Assembly (NCBI RefSeq): GCF_001307765.1
Contig: NZ_LKBA01000019.1
Location: 124,001-188,000, forward strand
Reading direction: 5' to 3'
Origin: Aliiroseovarius crassostreae
GTDB lineage: Bacteria; Pseudomonadota; Alphaproteobacteria; Rhodobacterales; Rhodobacteraceae
Length of the DNA: 64,000 nt
Shown: positions 49,797 through 58,134 of the stretch, one piece after another
How positions within the stretch are numbered: position 1 is the first letter of the stretch
Layout of the letters: each line of letters starts with the position of its first letter
The notes under the pieces: model-generated
What the model saw: the letters and a program-made list of their open reading frames with translations, nothing else
Databases searched by the model: none
What the model was told of the DNA's origin: nothing
Program-made: the position numbers and the translations under genes

Positions 49797-51095
49797 TCAA
49801 TGGACGATATGCAACTGTTGCCGTGGCGCCGCTGTGCCTGTGGAGAGCGCATCGTAAGGGTCGCGCGGGGCGAGCATCATGTCTACGACCAGCCGCAAAA
49901 GCTGCCGCCTGCCGCGCGCGGAATAAAAACCGCCGGGCACCTGGCTGGTTTCCAGAAGATATTGGCGGTAATCGCGATAGGCGTTTCGATCCGGCCGGGT
50001 TGGCTGTTGCAGAAACTCCGACAGGCCCTGGGTTGAGGCAAATTCGGGCTTGGCATAGACCGCCGCCCCAAAGACCTTGATCGGCAGGCCGCGCCACAGG
50101 GCCTGCTGGGCGGCGGTTGAATTGACGGTGATCACCGAGCGGGTGTGGTTGAGCAGTTGGGCGAGTTTGCCGCCGCGCACGTAATGCACCCGATCTTCGA
50201 GATTGTGTTTTTGGGACAGGCGTTTGATTTCACGTCGAATGGGGGCGCGGCCATCTTCCAGCGGGTGGGCCTTGAAGACGAGGTGATGGTGTGGGGCCGC
50301 CCCTTTGGCAAACCCGTCCATCACCAATTCCAGAAATGCGGACATGTTTTCAAACGGGCTATGCATCTGAAAACTGGAATCATGTTCCAGTTGCAGCAGC
50401 ACGAGATGATAGGGAAACCCCCCATATTTCACCCGGATCGTGGCCAGCCTGCGGTCGATGGACTGGGCGGGCATCAAAAGGAGGCGGCGCAGGTAGAGGC
50501 GAAATTCCTGCGTGACCGAATGGGCGCGGTGGGGTTTGAAATTCGCATAGCGGCGATTTCGAAACATCACGAACCAATGGTAAAGCGCGCCGTAAAAGAT
50601 ATGGTGCCGCATATCCCCCCAGACCGAGGGCGCTTCGGGCTGGTCAAGATCCACCCCTTCAAGGGCCTGCTGCATCTGTGGGATCGACATCTCCATCAGA
50701 CGGGAATTGCCGTTGGATCCGCCCCTTTCATAGGTCACCCAATAGGGGCGCAGATACCCTTCCTCGAACACATGCACGGTGATCCCCTGGGCCTTGGCGA
50801 TCCGCACGGCTTCGGCATGGATCGGGCGGGTGTCGCCGTAAAGCACGATGTCGGTGATGGATTTTTCATCCAGCAGGGCCGCGAAATAGCTGGCCCAGCT
50901 TTCCTGCGGTTCGGTGAAGGCAATATAGCTGTCGTGATCGCGCCAGAAAGCCTGATCCCCGCAATTGAACCCGACCCGCCAGACCGTGGCCCCCGCCTGG
51001 CGCAGCATCTGACCCAGACGCCAGAAGAAAGGCCCGTGCGGGCCTTGCAGGAACAGGAAGTTGTGGTTGTCACCGGTGATCACGTCGAAACTCAT
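49797..51095 (-). CDS. kpsS: Capsule polysaccharide export/Kdo transferase KpsS
   Basis: A 432-residue glycosyltransferase that adds the first Kdo of the capsule lipid linker. Characteristic blocks are FLFLQGPHGPFFWRL, VWRVGFNCGDQAFW, DIVLYGDTRPIH, FEEGYLRPYWVTYERGG, LVFKAHPLEDGR and TVNSTAAQQALWRGLP. It is the first gene of the leftward capsule set; a 109-bp gap separates it from the export lipoprotein gene. ABC transporter genes kpsM/kpsT are not in the window. Confidence 0.92.
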   Translation of the reverse strand: MSFDVITGDNHNFLFLQGPHGPFFWRLGQMLRQAGATVWRVGFNCGDQAFWRDHDSYIAFTEPQESWASYFAALLDEKSITDIVLYGDTRPIHAEAVRIAKAQGITVHVFEEGYLRPYWVTYERGGSNGNSRLMEMSIPQMQQALEGVDLDQPEAPSVWGDMRHHIFYGALYHWFVMFRNRRYANFKPHRAHSVTQEFRLYLRRLLLMPAQSIDRRLATIRVKYGGFPYHLVLLQLEHDSSFQMHSPFENMSAFLELVMDGFAKGAAPHHHLVFKAHPLEDGRAPIRREIKRLSQKHNLEDRVHYVRGGKLAQLLNHTRSVITVNSTAAQQALWRGLPIKVFGAAVYAKPEFASTQGLSEFLQQPTRPDRNAYRDYRQYLLETSQVPGGFYSARGRRQLLRLVVDMMLAPRDPYDALSTGTAAPRQQLHIVH

Positions 51096-51238
51096 TTCTG
51101 CGGGTATTTCAGCCCATTGGCCAGACTATAAGGTCAGCGTATCCCAGCGCAAACCCGCAAATAGCCTAAGGGCCCTGTGCGGCCAAAATATGTCTCATCT
51201 GGTGCATTTTTGGTAAAGAGGGGGGAAGAGGTGGGGGC

Positions 51239-51275
51239 GGTCCTGCGCCTTGCTGGGTATTTTTGCAAGACGGAG
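51239..51275. repeat. Partial dispersed repeat, copy E
   Basis: GCCTTGCTGGGTATTTTTGC followed by AAGACGGAG resembles the inner part of copy A at 7826 (GGGGATATTTTT..CAAGAA). It is degenerate and lacks the hairpin part. The surrounding 51096-51356 gap holds no gene and no recognisable FMN riboswitch ahead of ribE. Confidence 0.35.
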
Positions 51276-51356
51276 TGTGCAGGGATTGGCAAACCCCATG
51301 CCGCGGGCTAGGTGTTTGGCTGAGTTGAAACGGGCCATCTTGAAAGGGAGAGGCGG

Positions 51357-51947
51357 ATGTTTACCGGGATTATCACCGATGTGGGGCGCATTGTAACGCT
51401 GGAGCAGAAAGGCGACCTGCGCGCGCGGATCGAGACCGCCTACGACACGGCGACGATTGATCTTGGCGCGTCGATCGCTTCGGACGGGGTCTGCCTGACC
51501 GTGGTGGCGATGGGCGACAACTGGTATGACGTGGATATCTCGGCGGAAACCGTTTCGAAAACCAATCTGGGCGATTGGCAGGTCGGGCGTCAGGTCAACC
51601 TTGAACGAGCGCTGAAGGTCGGGGATGAGCTGGGCGGCCATATCGTATCGGGCCATGTGGATGGGGTGGCGGACATCATCTCGATGAAGACCGAGGGGGA
51701 CAGCACCCGTGTGCAGTTCCATGCCCCCTCCGAGCTGGCCAAATTCATCGCCCCCAAAGGGTCGGTGGCGCTGAATGGCACCTCGCTGACGGTGAATGAG
51801 GTCGAAGGGGACGTGTTTGGCGTGAACCTGATTTCACACACGAAAGAGGTGACCAATTGGGGGAATGCCAGGGTCGGTGACCGGATCAACCTCGAGATTG
51901 ACACGCTGGCACGTTACGTGGCGCGGCTGGCGGAATACAGGGGCTGA
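51357..51947 (+). CDS. ribE: Riboflavin synthase, alpha subunit
   Basis: RibE joins two lumazine molecules to make riboflavin. The 196-residue protein shows the duplicated lumazine-binding domains: MFTGIITDVGRI, SDGVCLTVV and LGGHIVSGHVDG in the first, then IAPKGSVALNGTSLTVNEV and LISHTKEVTNWGNARVGDRINLE (in parts) in the second. A GGGAGAGGCGG ribosome region precedes the ATG. It is separated from ribD by the capsule genes. Confidence 0.95.
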   Translation: MFTGIITDVGRIVTLEQKGDLRARIETAYDTATIDLGASIASDGVCLTVVAMGDNWYDVDISAETVSKTNLGDWQVGRQVNLERALKVGDELGGHIVSGHVDGVADIISMKTEGDSTRVQFHAPSELAKFIAPKGSVALNGTSLTVNEVEGDVFGVNLISHTKEVTNWGNARVGDRINLEIDTLARYVARLAEYRG

Positions 51948-52091
51948 GCCCAATCCGCCGTGCGGTCTGAGCGGTGTGGACACTCTGTTGGCCACACCGG
52001 GTGGATCTCACTGGTTGGCCTCATTGGGGCAACACCCCTGTTGCTAAATTCACATATGACTTAACGGGTGAACCATCCAGGGGAGCCCGTG

Positions 52092-53240
52092 ATGAGCCTG
52101 ATCAAACCCACTCGCCCCAATTTCAACAGACGTGACCTGTTGCGTATGGCCGCGCTGGCCCCTGCCTTTGCCATGCCCGCCACGGCAAAAGCAATGCTTA
52201 GCGCACCTGCGGAAGGCAATCCTGCGCATTTTAGCTTCACGCTCGGGCAGGCAAGGATCACCATTGTGTCGGATGGGTTTTTCACCCTCCCGTTCGGGGG
52301 GCAGGCGATGAATGCACCGCAGGAGGAGCGACGTGCTTTTCTGGCTGAACATCTGATTGATCCTGAAATGGGATATTCTCACACCAACCACATGTATATC
52401 GAACTGGGGGAGGCGAAGGTTCTGGTGGATGTGGGTTCCGGCAACCGCTGGTTTGACACGACCGGGCGACTGATGGGCAACCTCGAAGCTGCCGGGATCG
52501 ACCCGTTTGCGATCACCCATGTGGCGATCACCCATGCCCACCCGGATCACATCTGGGGCATTCGTGATGATTTCGACGAACCGATCCTTCCCGACGCCGA
52601 ATACGTGATCGGAGAGGCCGAGCGGACCCATTGGCTGCAGGATGGTCTGGTGAACCGCGTGGCCCCGGAGGATCAGCAATTCGTGCTGGGGGCGGTCAAC
52701 TCGATCAATGCCGAAGGTCTGGAGTGGACGCTTGCGCGCCATGATCAGGAGATCGCGCCGGGCATCCGCATGATCGACAGCCCCGGCCACACGCCGGGCC
52801 ATATGTCGGTGATGGTGGAAAGTGAGGGGCAGCAACTTCTGGCGCTGGGCGATTGCATGACCCATGCGGTGCTGAATTTTGCCCATCCTGAATGGTTCAG
52901 TGGCCGTGATGCGGATGGGGCGCAAACGGGCGCCACCCGTAAGCTTCTTCTGGATATGGCCGCAACCGACCGGATTGCGGTTCTGGGCTATCACTTCCCG
53001 TTCCCCGGTGTGGGCCATGTGGCGCGCGATGCGACGCCTATCGCTTTGTGCCGGCCCTGTGGCAATTCTGATCTCGTAGGACAGGCCGGGCGGTGTCCGA
53101 TGCGGGGCCGCCCGATTGAAAGTCCCAGACGATCCTCCGTCAGATGCCATGATCCCCGCAGTCCACACGCCGCCAAGGTCCCCGACCCCAATCCTTTGAT
53201 CTACTCGCATTTGGGATCCGCTCGCGTATCTTTCCTCTAA
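52092..53240 (+). CDS. MBL-fold metallo-hydrolase with frameshifted C-terminus
   Basis: A metallo-beta-lactamase-fold hydrolase, 382 residues as annotated. A Tat-type signal (NRRDLLRMAALAPAFAM) suggests export to the periplasm. The zinc site THAHPDHIWG (near 155) and DSPGHTPGHMSV are clear. Near the end the normal frame should read HVARD...YRFVPALWQF and stop at 53071, which is present in a shifted frame. Instead the frame runs on for about 60 unrelated residues to 53240. A one-base indel at 53028-53040 explains this. The enzyme core is complete, so it may still work. The start has GGGAG upstream. Confidence 0.82.
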   Translation: MSLIKPTRPNFNRRDLLRMAALAPAFAMPATAKAMLSAPAEGNPAHFSFTLGQARITIVSDGFFTLPFGGQAMNAPQEERRAFLAEHLIDPEMGYSHTNHMYIELGEAKVLVDVGSGNRWFDTTGRLMGNLEAAGIDPFAITHVAITHAHPDHIWGIRDDFDEPILPDAEYVIGEAERTHWLQDGLVNRVAPEDQQFVLGAVNSINAEGLEWTLARHDQEIAPGIRMIDSPGHTPGHMSVMVESEGQQLLALGDCMTHAVLNFAHPEWFSGRDADGAQTGATRKLLLDMAATDRIAVLGYHFPFPGVGHVARDATPIALCRPCGNSDLVGQAGRCPMRGRPIESPRRSSVRCHDPRSPHAAKVPDPNPLIYSHLGSARVSFL

Positions 53241-53268
53241 TGATTGAATTTATTGAGGAGGTTAATTT

Positions 53269-53904
53269 ATGGCGAAGGACGATCTCTCTCCGGTGATCAG
53301 GCAGGTGGCCCTGTTGATTGACGGAGAGAATATATCCAGTGCGCTGGCTGGGAAAATCATTATCGAGGCAAGGCGAGCAGGGGAGCTGACCATTCGCCGG
53401 GTTTATGGCAATGCCAAACGCATTCCCGGTTGGGATGAGGCGCCGGGCATCAAGCTGGTGCATTCCGGGACTGGTAAGAACGCGGCCGATATCCTTCTGG
53501 CACTGGAGGCGATGGAGCTTTGCCTGGATCGTCGTGTGACCTGCGTGGTCCTCGCCAGTTCGGACGGTGATTTCTCTCACGCGGCAACGCTGTTGCGTGA
53601 GCGGGGCGTTTGGGTGGTCGGGGTCGGAGAGAGCAAAGCGCCCGAGCATTTTCGCAAATCCTGTAGCGATTGGGTGACCATTGCCTCACCGCCGGGGGAA
53701 AATGACCGGCGGGTCGAAGAGGTGTTCGCGGCAAATCCCGCAGGGTTGTTGATTGCGCAGGTCAACCCGAATGTGGTGTCTCAGGCCAGGGTGACGCTTG
53801 CGGATTTCGATGAGAAAACCTGGCGAAAATACTTCGAAGCCCGTCCCGAGAAATACCTGATCGAGGGCAGTGGGCAGCAAACGCGGATCAGGCTCAGAAC
53901 CTGA
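53269..53904 (+). CDS. NYN-domain (PIN-like) putative ribonuclease
   Basis: A 211-residue protein with an N-terminal NYN domain (about 10-145): VALLIDGENISSALAG with the first metal-binding Asp, NAADILLALEAMEL, and VVLASSDGDFSHAATLLRERG with the second acidic cluster. This PIN-like fold is typical of LabA-type RNases. The C-terminal 60 residues (TLADFDEKTWRKYFEARPEKY, RIRLRT) look like an OST-HTH/LOTUS-type RNA-binding tail. It has an AGGAGG ribosome site. It lies between the MBL gene and ribBX. Confidence 0.83.
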   Translation: MAKDDLSPVIRQVALLIDGENISSALAGKIIIEARRAGELTIRRVYGNAKRIPGWDEAPGIKLVHSGTGKNAADILLALEAMELCLDRRVTCVVLASSDGDFSHAATLLRERGVWVVGVGESKAPEHFRKSCSDWVTIASPPGENDRRVEEVFAANPAGLLIAQVNPNVVSQARVTLADFDEKTWRKYFEARPEKYLIEGSGQQTRIRLRT

Positions 53905-54042
53905 AAAAGGAACCTGCCACGCGCAATTGCCATGACCCCGCGCGCGTGTGCGGGGCAAACTGTCGCCTTTTGGCTTTCCTTGCCCTCTGGGCTAAGGTAT
54001 TGCGGGCCAAAGAACTGGAACTGCCATCTGGGGACCCCTGAC

Positions 54043-55173
54043 ATGAGCGACAGCACCACCTATGAAATGCCGGGCCCGGTCGAGGCCAGCCTTGCCGACG
54101 CCATTTCCCCCGCCGAGGAGATCATCGAAGAGGCCCGCAAGGGGCGGATGATCATTCTCGTGGATCATGAAGACCGCGAAAACGAAGGGGATTTTGTGAT
54201 CCCGGCAGATGCCTGTAATGCGGAGGTCGTGAATTTCATGGCCACCCACGGGCGTGGCCTGATCTGCCTGCCGATGGAAGCACGCCGGATCGAAGAGCTG
54301 GGACTGCCGATGATGGCGATGCACAACTCGTCCCGCCATGAAACCGCCTTCACCACCTCGATCGAAGCGCGCGAAGGGGTGTCGACCGGCATTTCCGCTG
54401 CTGACCGTGCGCTGACCGTGGCCACTGCGATCAACCCGGCCAATGGTCCGGCTGCAATTGCCACCCCCGGCCACATCTTCCCGCTGCGTGCCCGCAATGG
54501 CGGGGTGCTGGTGCGGGCCGGCCATACAGAGGCCGCCGTGGACATTGCCCGGCTGGCCGGTCGCAACCCCTCTGGTGTGATCTGTGAGATCATGAATGAG
54601 GACGGCACCATGGCCCGTCTTCCGGAACTGGTTGAAATTGCGAAGAAACACGGGATGAAGATCGGCACGATCTCGGACCTGATCGCCTATCGCCGCCGCC
54701 ACGACAACCTTGTGCGCGAAACCGGCTGCGAGAAGATCACCTCCGAATATGGAGGGGAGTGGGAAATGCGCATTTTCACCGACCTGACCCACGAGATCGA
54801 ACATGTGGTGCTGATCAAGGGCGACATCTCCACCGCGGATCCCGTTCTGGTGCGCACCCATGCGCTGAATGAAGCGCAGGACGTGCTGGGCATGGGGCCG
54901 AAACCGGCTGATGAGCTGCCGCGTGCCATGCAGATCATTGCCAAGGAAGGGCGCGGCGTGGTCTGCCTGTTCCGTGAACCGCGCAAGACGCTTTATGCCC
55001 GCGACGAAGAAGAACCCGGCACCGTGCGCAATATCGGACTTGGCTCGCAGATCCTGTCGGCGCTGGGCCTCAGCGACCTTGTGCTGCTGACCGACAGCCC
55101 CGATACCCGCTATATCGGTGTCGACGCCTATGGGCTGAACATCACCGCCACCCGCCCCATTCAGGAGGATTGA
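54043..55173 (+). CDS. ribB: DHBP synthase with degenerate GTP cyclohydrolase II domain (RibBX type)
   Basis: A 376-residue protein. Residues 1-215 are 3,4-dihydroxy-2-butanone-4-phosphate synthase with VDHEDRENEGDFVIPAD, THGRGLICLPM, STGISAADRA and RAGHTEAAVDIARLAG, complete for activity. Residues 216-376 have the GTP cyclohydrolase II fold (VLVRTHALNEAQDVLG, QIIAKEGRGVVCLFREP, VDAYGLNITATRPI) but lack the zinc-binding Cys cluster and the GLRCDCGEQL segment. It is therefore a RibBX-type hybrid; a separate RibA is needed elsewhere. The start MSDSTTYEMP is favoured over a longer frame. RibH follows at once. Confidence 0.9.
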   Translation: MSDSTTYEMPGPVEASLADAISPAEEIIEEARKGRMIILVDHEDRENEGDFVIPADACNAEVVNFMATHGRGLICLPMEARRIEELGLPMMAMHNSSRHETAFTTSIEAREGVSTGISAADRALTVATAINPANGPAAIATPGHIFPLRARNGGVLVRAGHTEAAVDIARLAGRNPSGVICEIMNEDGTMARLPELVEIAKKHGMKIGTISDLIAYRRRHDNLVRETGCEKITSEYGGEWEMRIFTDLTHEIEHVVLIKGDISTADPVLVRTHALNEAQDVLGMGPKPADELPRAMQIIAKEGRGVVCLFREPRKTLYARDEEEPGTVRNIGLGSQILSALGLSDLVLLTDSPDTRYIGVDAYGLNITATRPIQED

Positions 55174-55175
55174 TC

Positions 55176-55739
55176 ATGGCCGCTGCTGAACAACACTATA
55201 TCCTGCCGCGCCCGGAATTTGACAAACCGGTCAAGCTGCTGATCGTGGTGGCGCCGTATTACAAGGATATCGCGGATAATCTTGTGGCCGGGGCCAAGGC
55301 GGAAATCGAGGCCGTTGGGGGCAGCTGGGACTTGGTGGAAGTGCCGGGCGCATTGGAAGTGCCCACCGCGATTTCCATCGCCGAACGGATGTCCAACTTC
55401 GACGGCTATGTGGCGCTGGGCTGTGTTATCCGTGGTGAAACAACACATTACGAGACGGTCTGCAATGACAGTTCGCGGGCGATCCAGCTGATGGGCCTGA
55501 ACGGTCTGTGCATCGGAAACGGCATCCTGACCGTGGAAAACCGTCCTCAGGCAGAGGTGCGGGCCGAGGTTGAAGGGCAAAATAAAGGCGGCGGGGCTGC
55601 TGCTGCGGCCTTGCATCTGATCGCGCTTTCGCGCAAATGGGGCGACACCAGCAAGGGGATCGGCTTCAAACCCATGGGGGAAAGCTATCGCCTGGCTGGG
55701 AATGCACAAGAAACCTCGCAGGATACCCCCTCGGCATGA
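55176..55739 (+). CDS. ribH: 6,7-dimethyl-8-ribityllumazine synthase
   Basis: RibH condenses the RibD and RibB products into lumazine. The 187-residue protein has VPGALEVPTAI, ALGCVIRGETTHYE with the catalytic His, and GLCIGNGILTVEN. The alanine-rich C-terminal helix (KGGGAAAAALHLIAL) is usual. The start follows an AGGAGG site by seven bases and comes two bases after the ribBX stop. The stop overlaps nusB. Confidence 0.96.
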   Translation: MAAAEQHYILPRPEFDKPVKLLIVVAPYYKDIADNLVAGAKAEIEAVGGSWDLVEVPGALEVPTAISIAERMSNFDGYVALGCVIRGETTHYETVCNDSSRAIQLMGLNGLCIGNGILTVENRPQAEVRAEVEGQNKGGGAAAAALHLIALSRKWGDTSKGIGFKPMGESYRLAGNAQETSQDTPSA

Positions 55740-56203
55740 CCCTTTCCGGCAACCAGAAACGTCAGATGAAATCCGCAGCCCGCCTGTTTGCGGTGCAGGC
55801 CCTCTTTCAGATGGAAGCGGCCGGTCAGACCGTGGACAAGGTGCGGGTGGAGTTCGAAGATTTCCGCTTTGGCGAAGAATTTGATGGTTACACCATGGCG
55901 GAAGGCGATACCAAGCTCTTTCGCAAACTGATCGAAGATGCGGTGAACCATCAGGCGAAGATCGACCAGATGACGGATCGCGCGCTGGTGGCGAAATGGC
56001 CGATTGCGCGCATTGACCCGACTTTGCGGGCCACATTCCGTGCCGCAGGGGCCGAACTGGTCGAAAGCAATACGCCGCCGAAAGTCGTGATCACTGAATT
56101 CGTGGATGTGGTGAAGGCGTTTTTCCCAGAGGGGGACGAGGCGAAATTCACAAATGCGGTTCTGGATCACATGGCCCGTGAGGCCAAGCCCGAAGCGTTC
56201 TGA
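55736..56203 (+). CDS. nusB: Transcription antitermination factor NusB
   Basis: NusB binds boxA RNA with ribosomal protein S10 to prevent early termination in rRNA operons. The 155-residue protein has RLFAVQALFQMEAAGQTVD near the N-terminus, then KWPIARIDPTLRATFRAAGAEL and VVITEFVDVVKAFFPEGDEAKFTNAVLD (in parts), matching the family. It starts in an ATGA overlap with ribH, a common gene pairing. An intrinsic terminator follows. Confidence 0.95.
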   Translation: MTLSGNQKRQMKSAARLFAVQALFQMEAAGQTVDKVRVEFEDFRFGEEFDGYTMAEGDTKLFRKLIEDAVNHQAKIDQMTDRALVAKWPIARIDPTLRATFRAAGAELVESNTPPKVVITEFVDVVKAFFPEGDEAKFTNAVLDHMAREAKPEAF

Positions 56204-56234
56204 GCACGGGTTTGCTACGCTTTAACAAACAAGG

Positions 56235-56264
56235 AAAGGCCAGGCGAACTGTCTGGCCTTTTTC
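56235..56264 (+). terminator. Terminator after nusB
   Basis: AAAGGCCAGGCGAACTGTCT followed by GGCCTTTTTC forms an AAAGGCCAG/CTGGCCTTT stem with a T-run, 32 bp past the nusB stop. It closes the ribBX-ribH-nusB transcript. Confidence 0.88.
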
Positions 56265-56299
56265 TGTTCTGATCCGTGTAACAGTCTGAAACGGATGTA

Positions 56300-56683
56300 T
56301 TATTCTTTGGGTTGTAACCGGGCCGTATAGGATTTCCCCTTGCCAAGATTACGGGTGATCCGGATTTCGTTGCCCTGCGCTTCGATGATCAGGCAATCAT
56401 CGCCTTTCTTGTCGACCTCATAAAAATCAATCTTGCGGCAATACATCTCGTCGCGCCATTCCCAGGTGCCGCGAAAATTGCCGTAGCCCGGCACGTGGCC
56501 GGTCAATGTTCCGTCTTCAAACGCCTCTTGCGTGCCTGAGGAAAAGTGCCAGACTGGCCCCACTGCCAGGCCCTTGAATGCCTCTTCGGTCTGAATGCGG
56601 CTCCAGTCTTCGGCCGCGGCGGCCCCTGTCATCAGGGCGAGGGTGGCCGTTGCGGCAAAAAATCCGGTAAGTTTATGAAACAT
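56300..56683 (-). CDS. Small secreted protein of unknown function
   Basis: A 127-residue protein with signal peptide MFHKLTGFFAATATLALMTG, cut near GAAAAED. The mature chain has FRGTWEWRDEMYCRKIDFYEV and KGDDCLIIEAQGNEIRITR, with two Cys that could pair. The Gly-x-Trp and Cys spacing recall the secreted protein at 20402, but similarity is weak. No named family is recognised. It converges with nusB. Confidence 0.7.
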   Translation of the reverse strand: MFHKLTGFFAATATLALMTGAAAAEDWSRIQTEEAFKGLAVGPVWHFSSGTQEAFEDGTLTGHVPGYGNFRGTWEWRDEMYCRKIDFYEVDKKGDDCLIIEAQGNEIRITRNLGKGKSYTARLQPKE

Positions 56684-56884
56684 AAGGATATCCTTTTGAG
56701 GTCTTGAGGCCAGTTTGGGGGTCAGTTTAGGGGATAGTTGCGGCGTGAACCTTGTCTTGAATCAAATCGAACCGGAGCGGGTGGGTGGATGAAATGCGCC
56801 GATCTAACGGGATGCGACCCTGTGCCCCTTTCCGTTCCCTGGTAAGCTGCTAAACTGGTGGATGAAACAACTCCGGGGAATCTC

Positions 56885-57220
56885 ATGCCCAAACTTGTCC
56901 GCCTTTATATCACCCATGTTCTGATTGGCTTTGGGCTGTCCGCGATTTTTGTTGGCGCGCTGCTCTATCTGAATGTGGCGAACCTCTGGCACCTGATTTC
57001 AAACTCCGACATGGGGTGGGTCGCGCTTACCATGCTGGTCATGTTCAATGGGATCGTGTTTTCCGGCGTGCAGTTTGCGATCGTGATCATGCGAATGGGG
57101 AACGAAGACAAGGGGCCGGGCAAAGGCAAGCGCATTCCTGTCGCCACCCAGATCCCGGTGCCGGTCGAAGCACGGGCCGAACGTCAGCCCCGGAGCACCG
57201 ATCTGCGGGGCAAAGTTTAA
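56885..57220 (+). CDS. Small two-helix inner-membrane protein
   Basis: A 111-residue membrane protein with two predicted helices (YITHVLIGFGLSAIFVGALL, about 7-27, and VALTMLVMFNGIVFSGVQFA, about 43-63) and a basic cytoplasmic tail ending in DLRGKV. Relatives of this size are common and unnamed in roseobacters. The start MPKLVRLY follows a GGGGAA site. The stop codon TAA lies inside a palindrome AAGTTTAAACTT. Confidence 0.65.
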   Translation: MPKLVRLYITHVLIGFGLSAIFVGALLYLNVANLWHLISNSDMGWVALTMLVMFNGIVFSGVQFAIVIMRMGNEDKGPGKGKRIPVATQIPVPVEARAERQPRSTDLRGKV

Positions 57221-57256
57221 ACTTCTTCCTGTCCCGAAAGGACAAAGTTTAAACTT
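57211..57256. repeat. Twin CAAAGTTTAAACTT palindromes
   Basis: CAAAGTTTAAACTT occurs at 57211-57224 and 57243-57256. Each contains the perfect 12-bp palindrome AAGTTTAAACTT, with centres 32 bp apart (three helical turns). The first overlaps the stop codon of the small membrane protein gene. Confidence 0.65.
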
Positions 57257-57290
57257 ATCCGCGTGCTCGAGGCCAAAATTGTAAATTTCG

Positions 57291-57318
57291 GGCCCGCCAC
57301 TTGGCGGGCTTTCTTTGT
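57291..57318 (+). terminator. Intrinsic terminator
   Basis: GGCCCGCCACTTGGCGGGCT followed by TTCTTTGT: a GCCCGCC/GGCGGGC stem with an ACTT loop and a T-rich tail. It terminates the small membrane protein transcript. Confidence 0.8.
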
Positions 57319-57601
57319 CTGAGGGCCATCTAAGCAAAGGTCGGAATAAAAGTGGCGGAACCGCACGCAGTCGTCGGGGTCTGAATTCCTGAGGACCTGT
57401 ATGTACAGGTGGGCGCCAGGTAACAAAGCCACGGCTATGCCAGAGCCAGCTCCCTCAGAATTGCTTAAGGCCACCGGAATATTACCCGCATGTGACGAAA
57501 AGGGCAGAAACCGCCTCCGCCTAGATAGGGGCAGGGGGGGCGTGATGCAAGAGGCATCCTGAGTAGGATCACCGATCTCCGGCTTCCTTACCCTCTCTCC
57601 A
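57319..57601. other. Gap before mmcB without a visible gene
   Basis: About 280 bp with no supported gene. The only structure seen is ACCTGTATGTACAGGT (57395-57410), 7-bp arms around TG, which could be a regulator site or part of a small RNA. The remainder shows no clear pattern. Confidence 0.45.
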
Positions 57602-57635
57602 TTGACAATTTGTTCATGAATTGTTCACATGACAT
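57602..57635 (+). promoter_or_regulatory. Promoter with LexA (SOS) box before mmcB
   Basis: TTGACA (57602-57607) is a consensus -35 box. GTTCATGAATTGTTC (57612-57626) is a perfect alphaproteobacterial LexA site, GTTC-N7-GTTC, in the spacer. Transcription would begin near the ATG at 57636, so the mRNA may be leaderless; no ribosome site is seen. Confidence 0.82.
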
Positions 57636-58103
57636 ATGACCCAACCAAATGACATGCTGCCCGAAAGGAAACCCGGACAGATCCTTGCCCGTGGCGTCTG
57701 CCGCCACATGATCTCTCATGGATTTGTTACGGTAGAGGAACTGATCCCCACTCGTGGCCTGCGGGTTGACGTGATGGCGCTTGGTCCGAAAGGCGAGATC
57801 TGGGTGATCGAATGCAAATCAAGCCGCGAGGATTTCACAGCAGACAAGAAATGGCAGGGCTATCTGGACTGGTGCGACCGATATTTCTGGGCGGTGGGCG
57901 CGGATTTCCCGACTGAGCTTTTACCGGATGAAACCGGGCTGATCATCGCTGATGGCTATGACGCGGACATCATCCGCATGGGGCCGGAAAGCAAACTCGC
58001 CCCCGCCCGCCGCAAAGTGATGGTACAGAAATTTGCCACCCATGCCGCGCGCCGCCTGCACGCCTTTCGTGATCCCGGCGTGGCGGCGCTTGTCTCGAAT
58101 TGA
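57636..58103 (+). CDS. mmcB: DNA repair endonuclease-like protein MmcB
   Basis: A 155-residue protein of the MmcB family, needed for survival of mitomycin C damage in Caulobacter. It has LRVDVMALGPKGEIWVIECKSSREDF, a PD-(D/E)XK-type nuclease core with D, E and K in place (given here in parts: RVDVMAL, IWVIECKSS). GYLDWCDRYFWAVG and PDETGLIIAD follow. It is preceded by a perfect LexA box, so it should be SOS-induced. The first ATG at 57636 lacks a ribosome site. Confidence 0.92.
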   Translation: MTQPNDMLPERKPGQILARGVCRHMISHGFVTVEELIPTRGLRVDVMALGPKGEIWVIECKSSREDFTADKKWQGYLDWCDRYFWAVGADFPTELLPDETGLIIADGYDADIIRMGPESKLAPARRKVMVQKFATHAARRLHAFRDPGVAALVSN

Positions 58104-58134
58104 GGCCCGGAGCAAAAAAGGCCCGGAAATCCGC

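Noticed and set aside
51096-51356. FMN riboswitch ahead of ribE
   Set aside because: No conserved FMN-element blocks are visible and the gap contains only a partial dispersed repeat.
52050-53210. 386-codon frame opposite the MBL-fold gene
   Set aside because: Antisense to a protein with a Tat signal and zinc motif; composition is that of a shadow frame.
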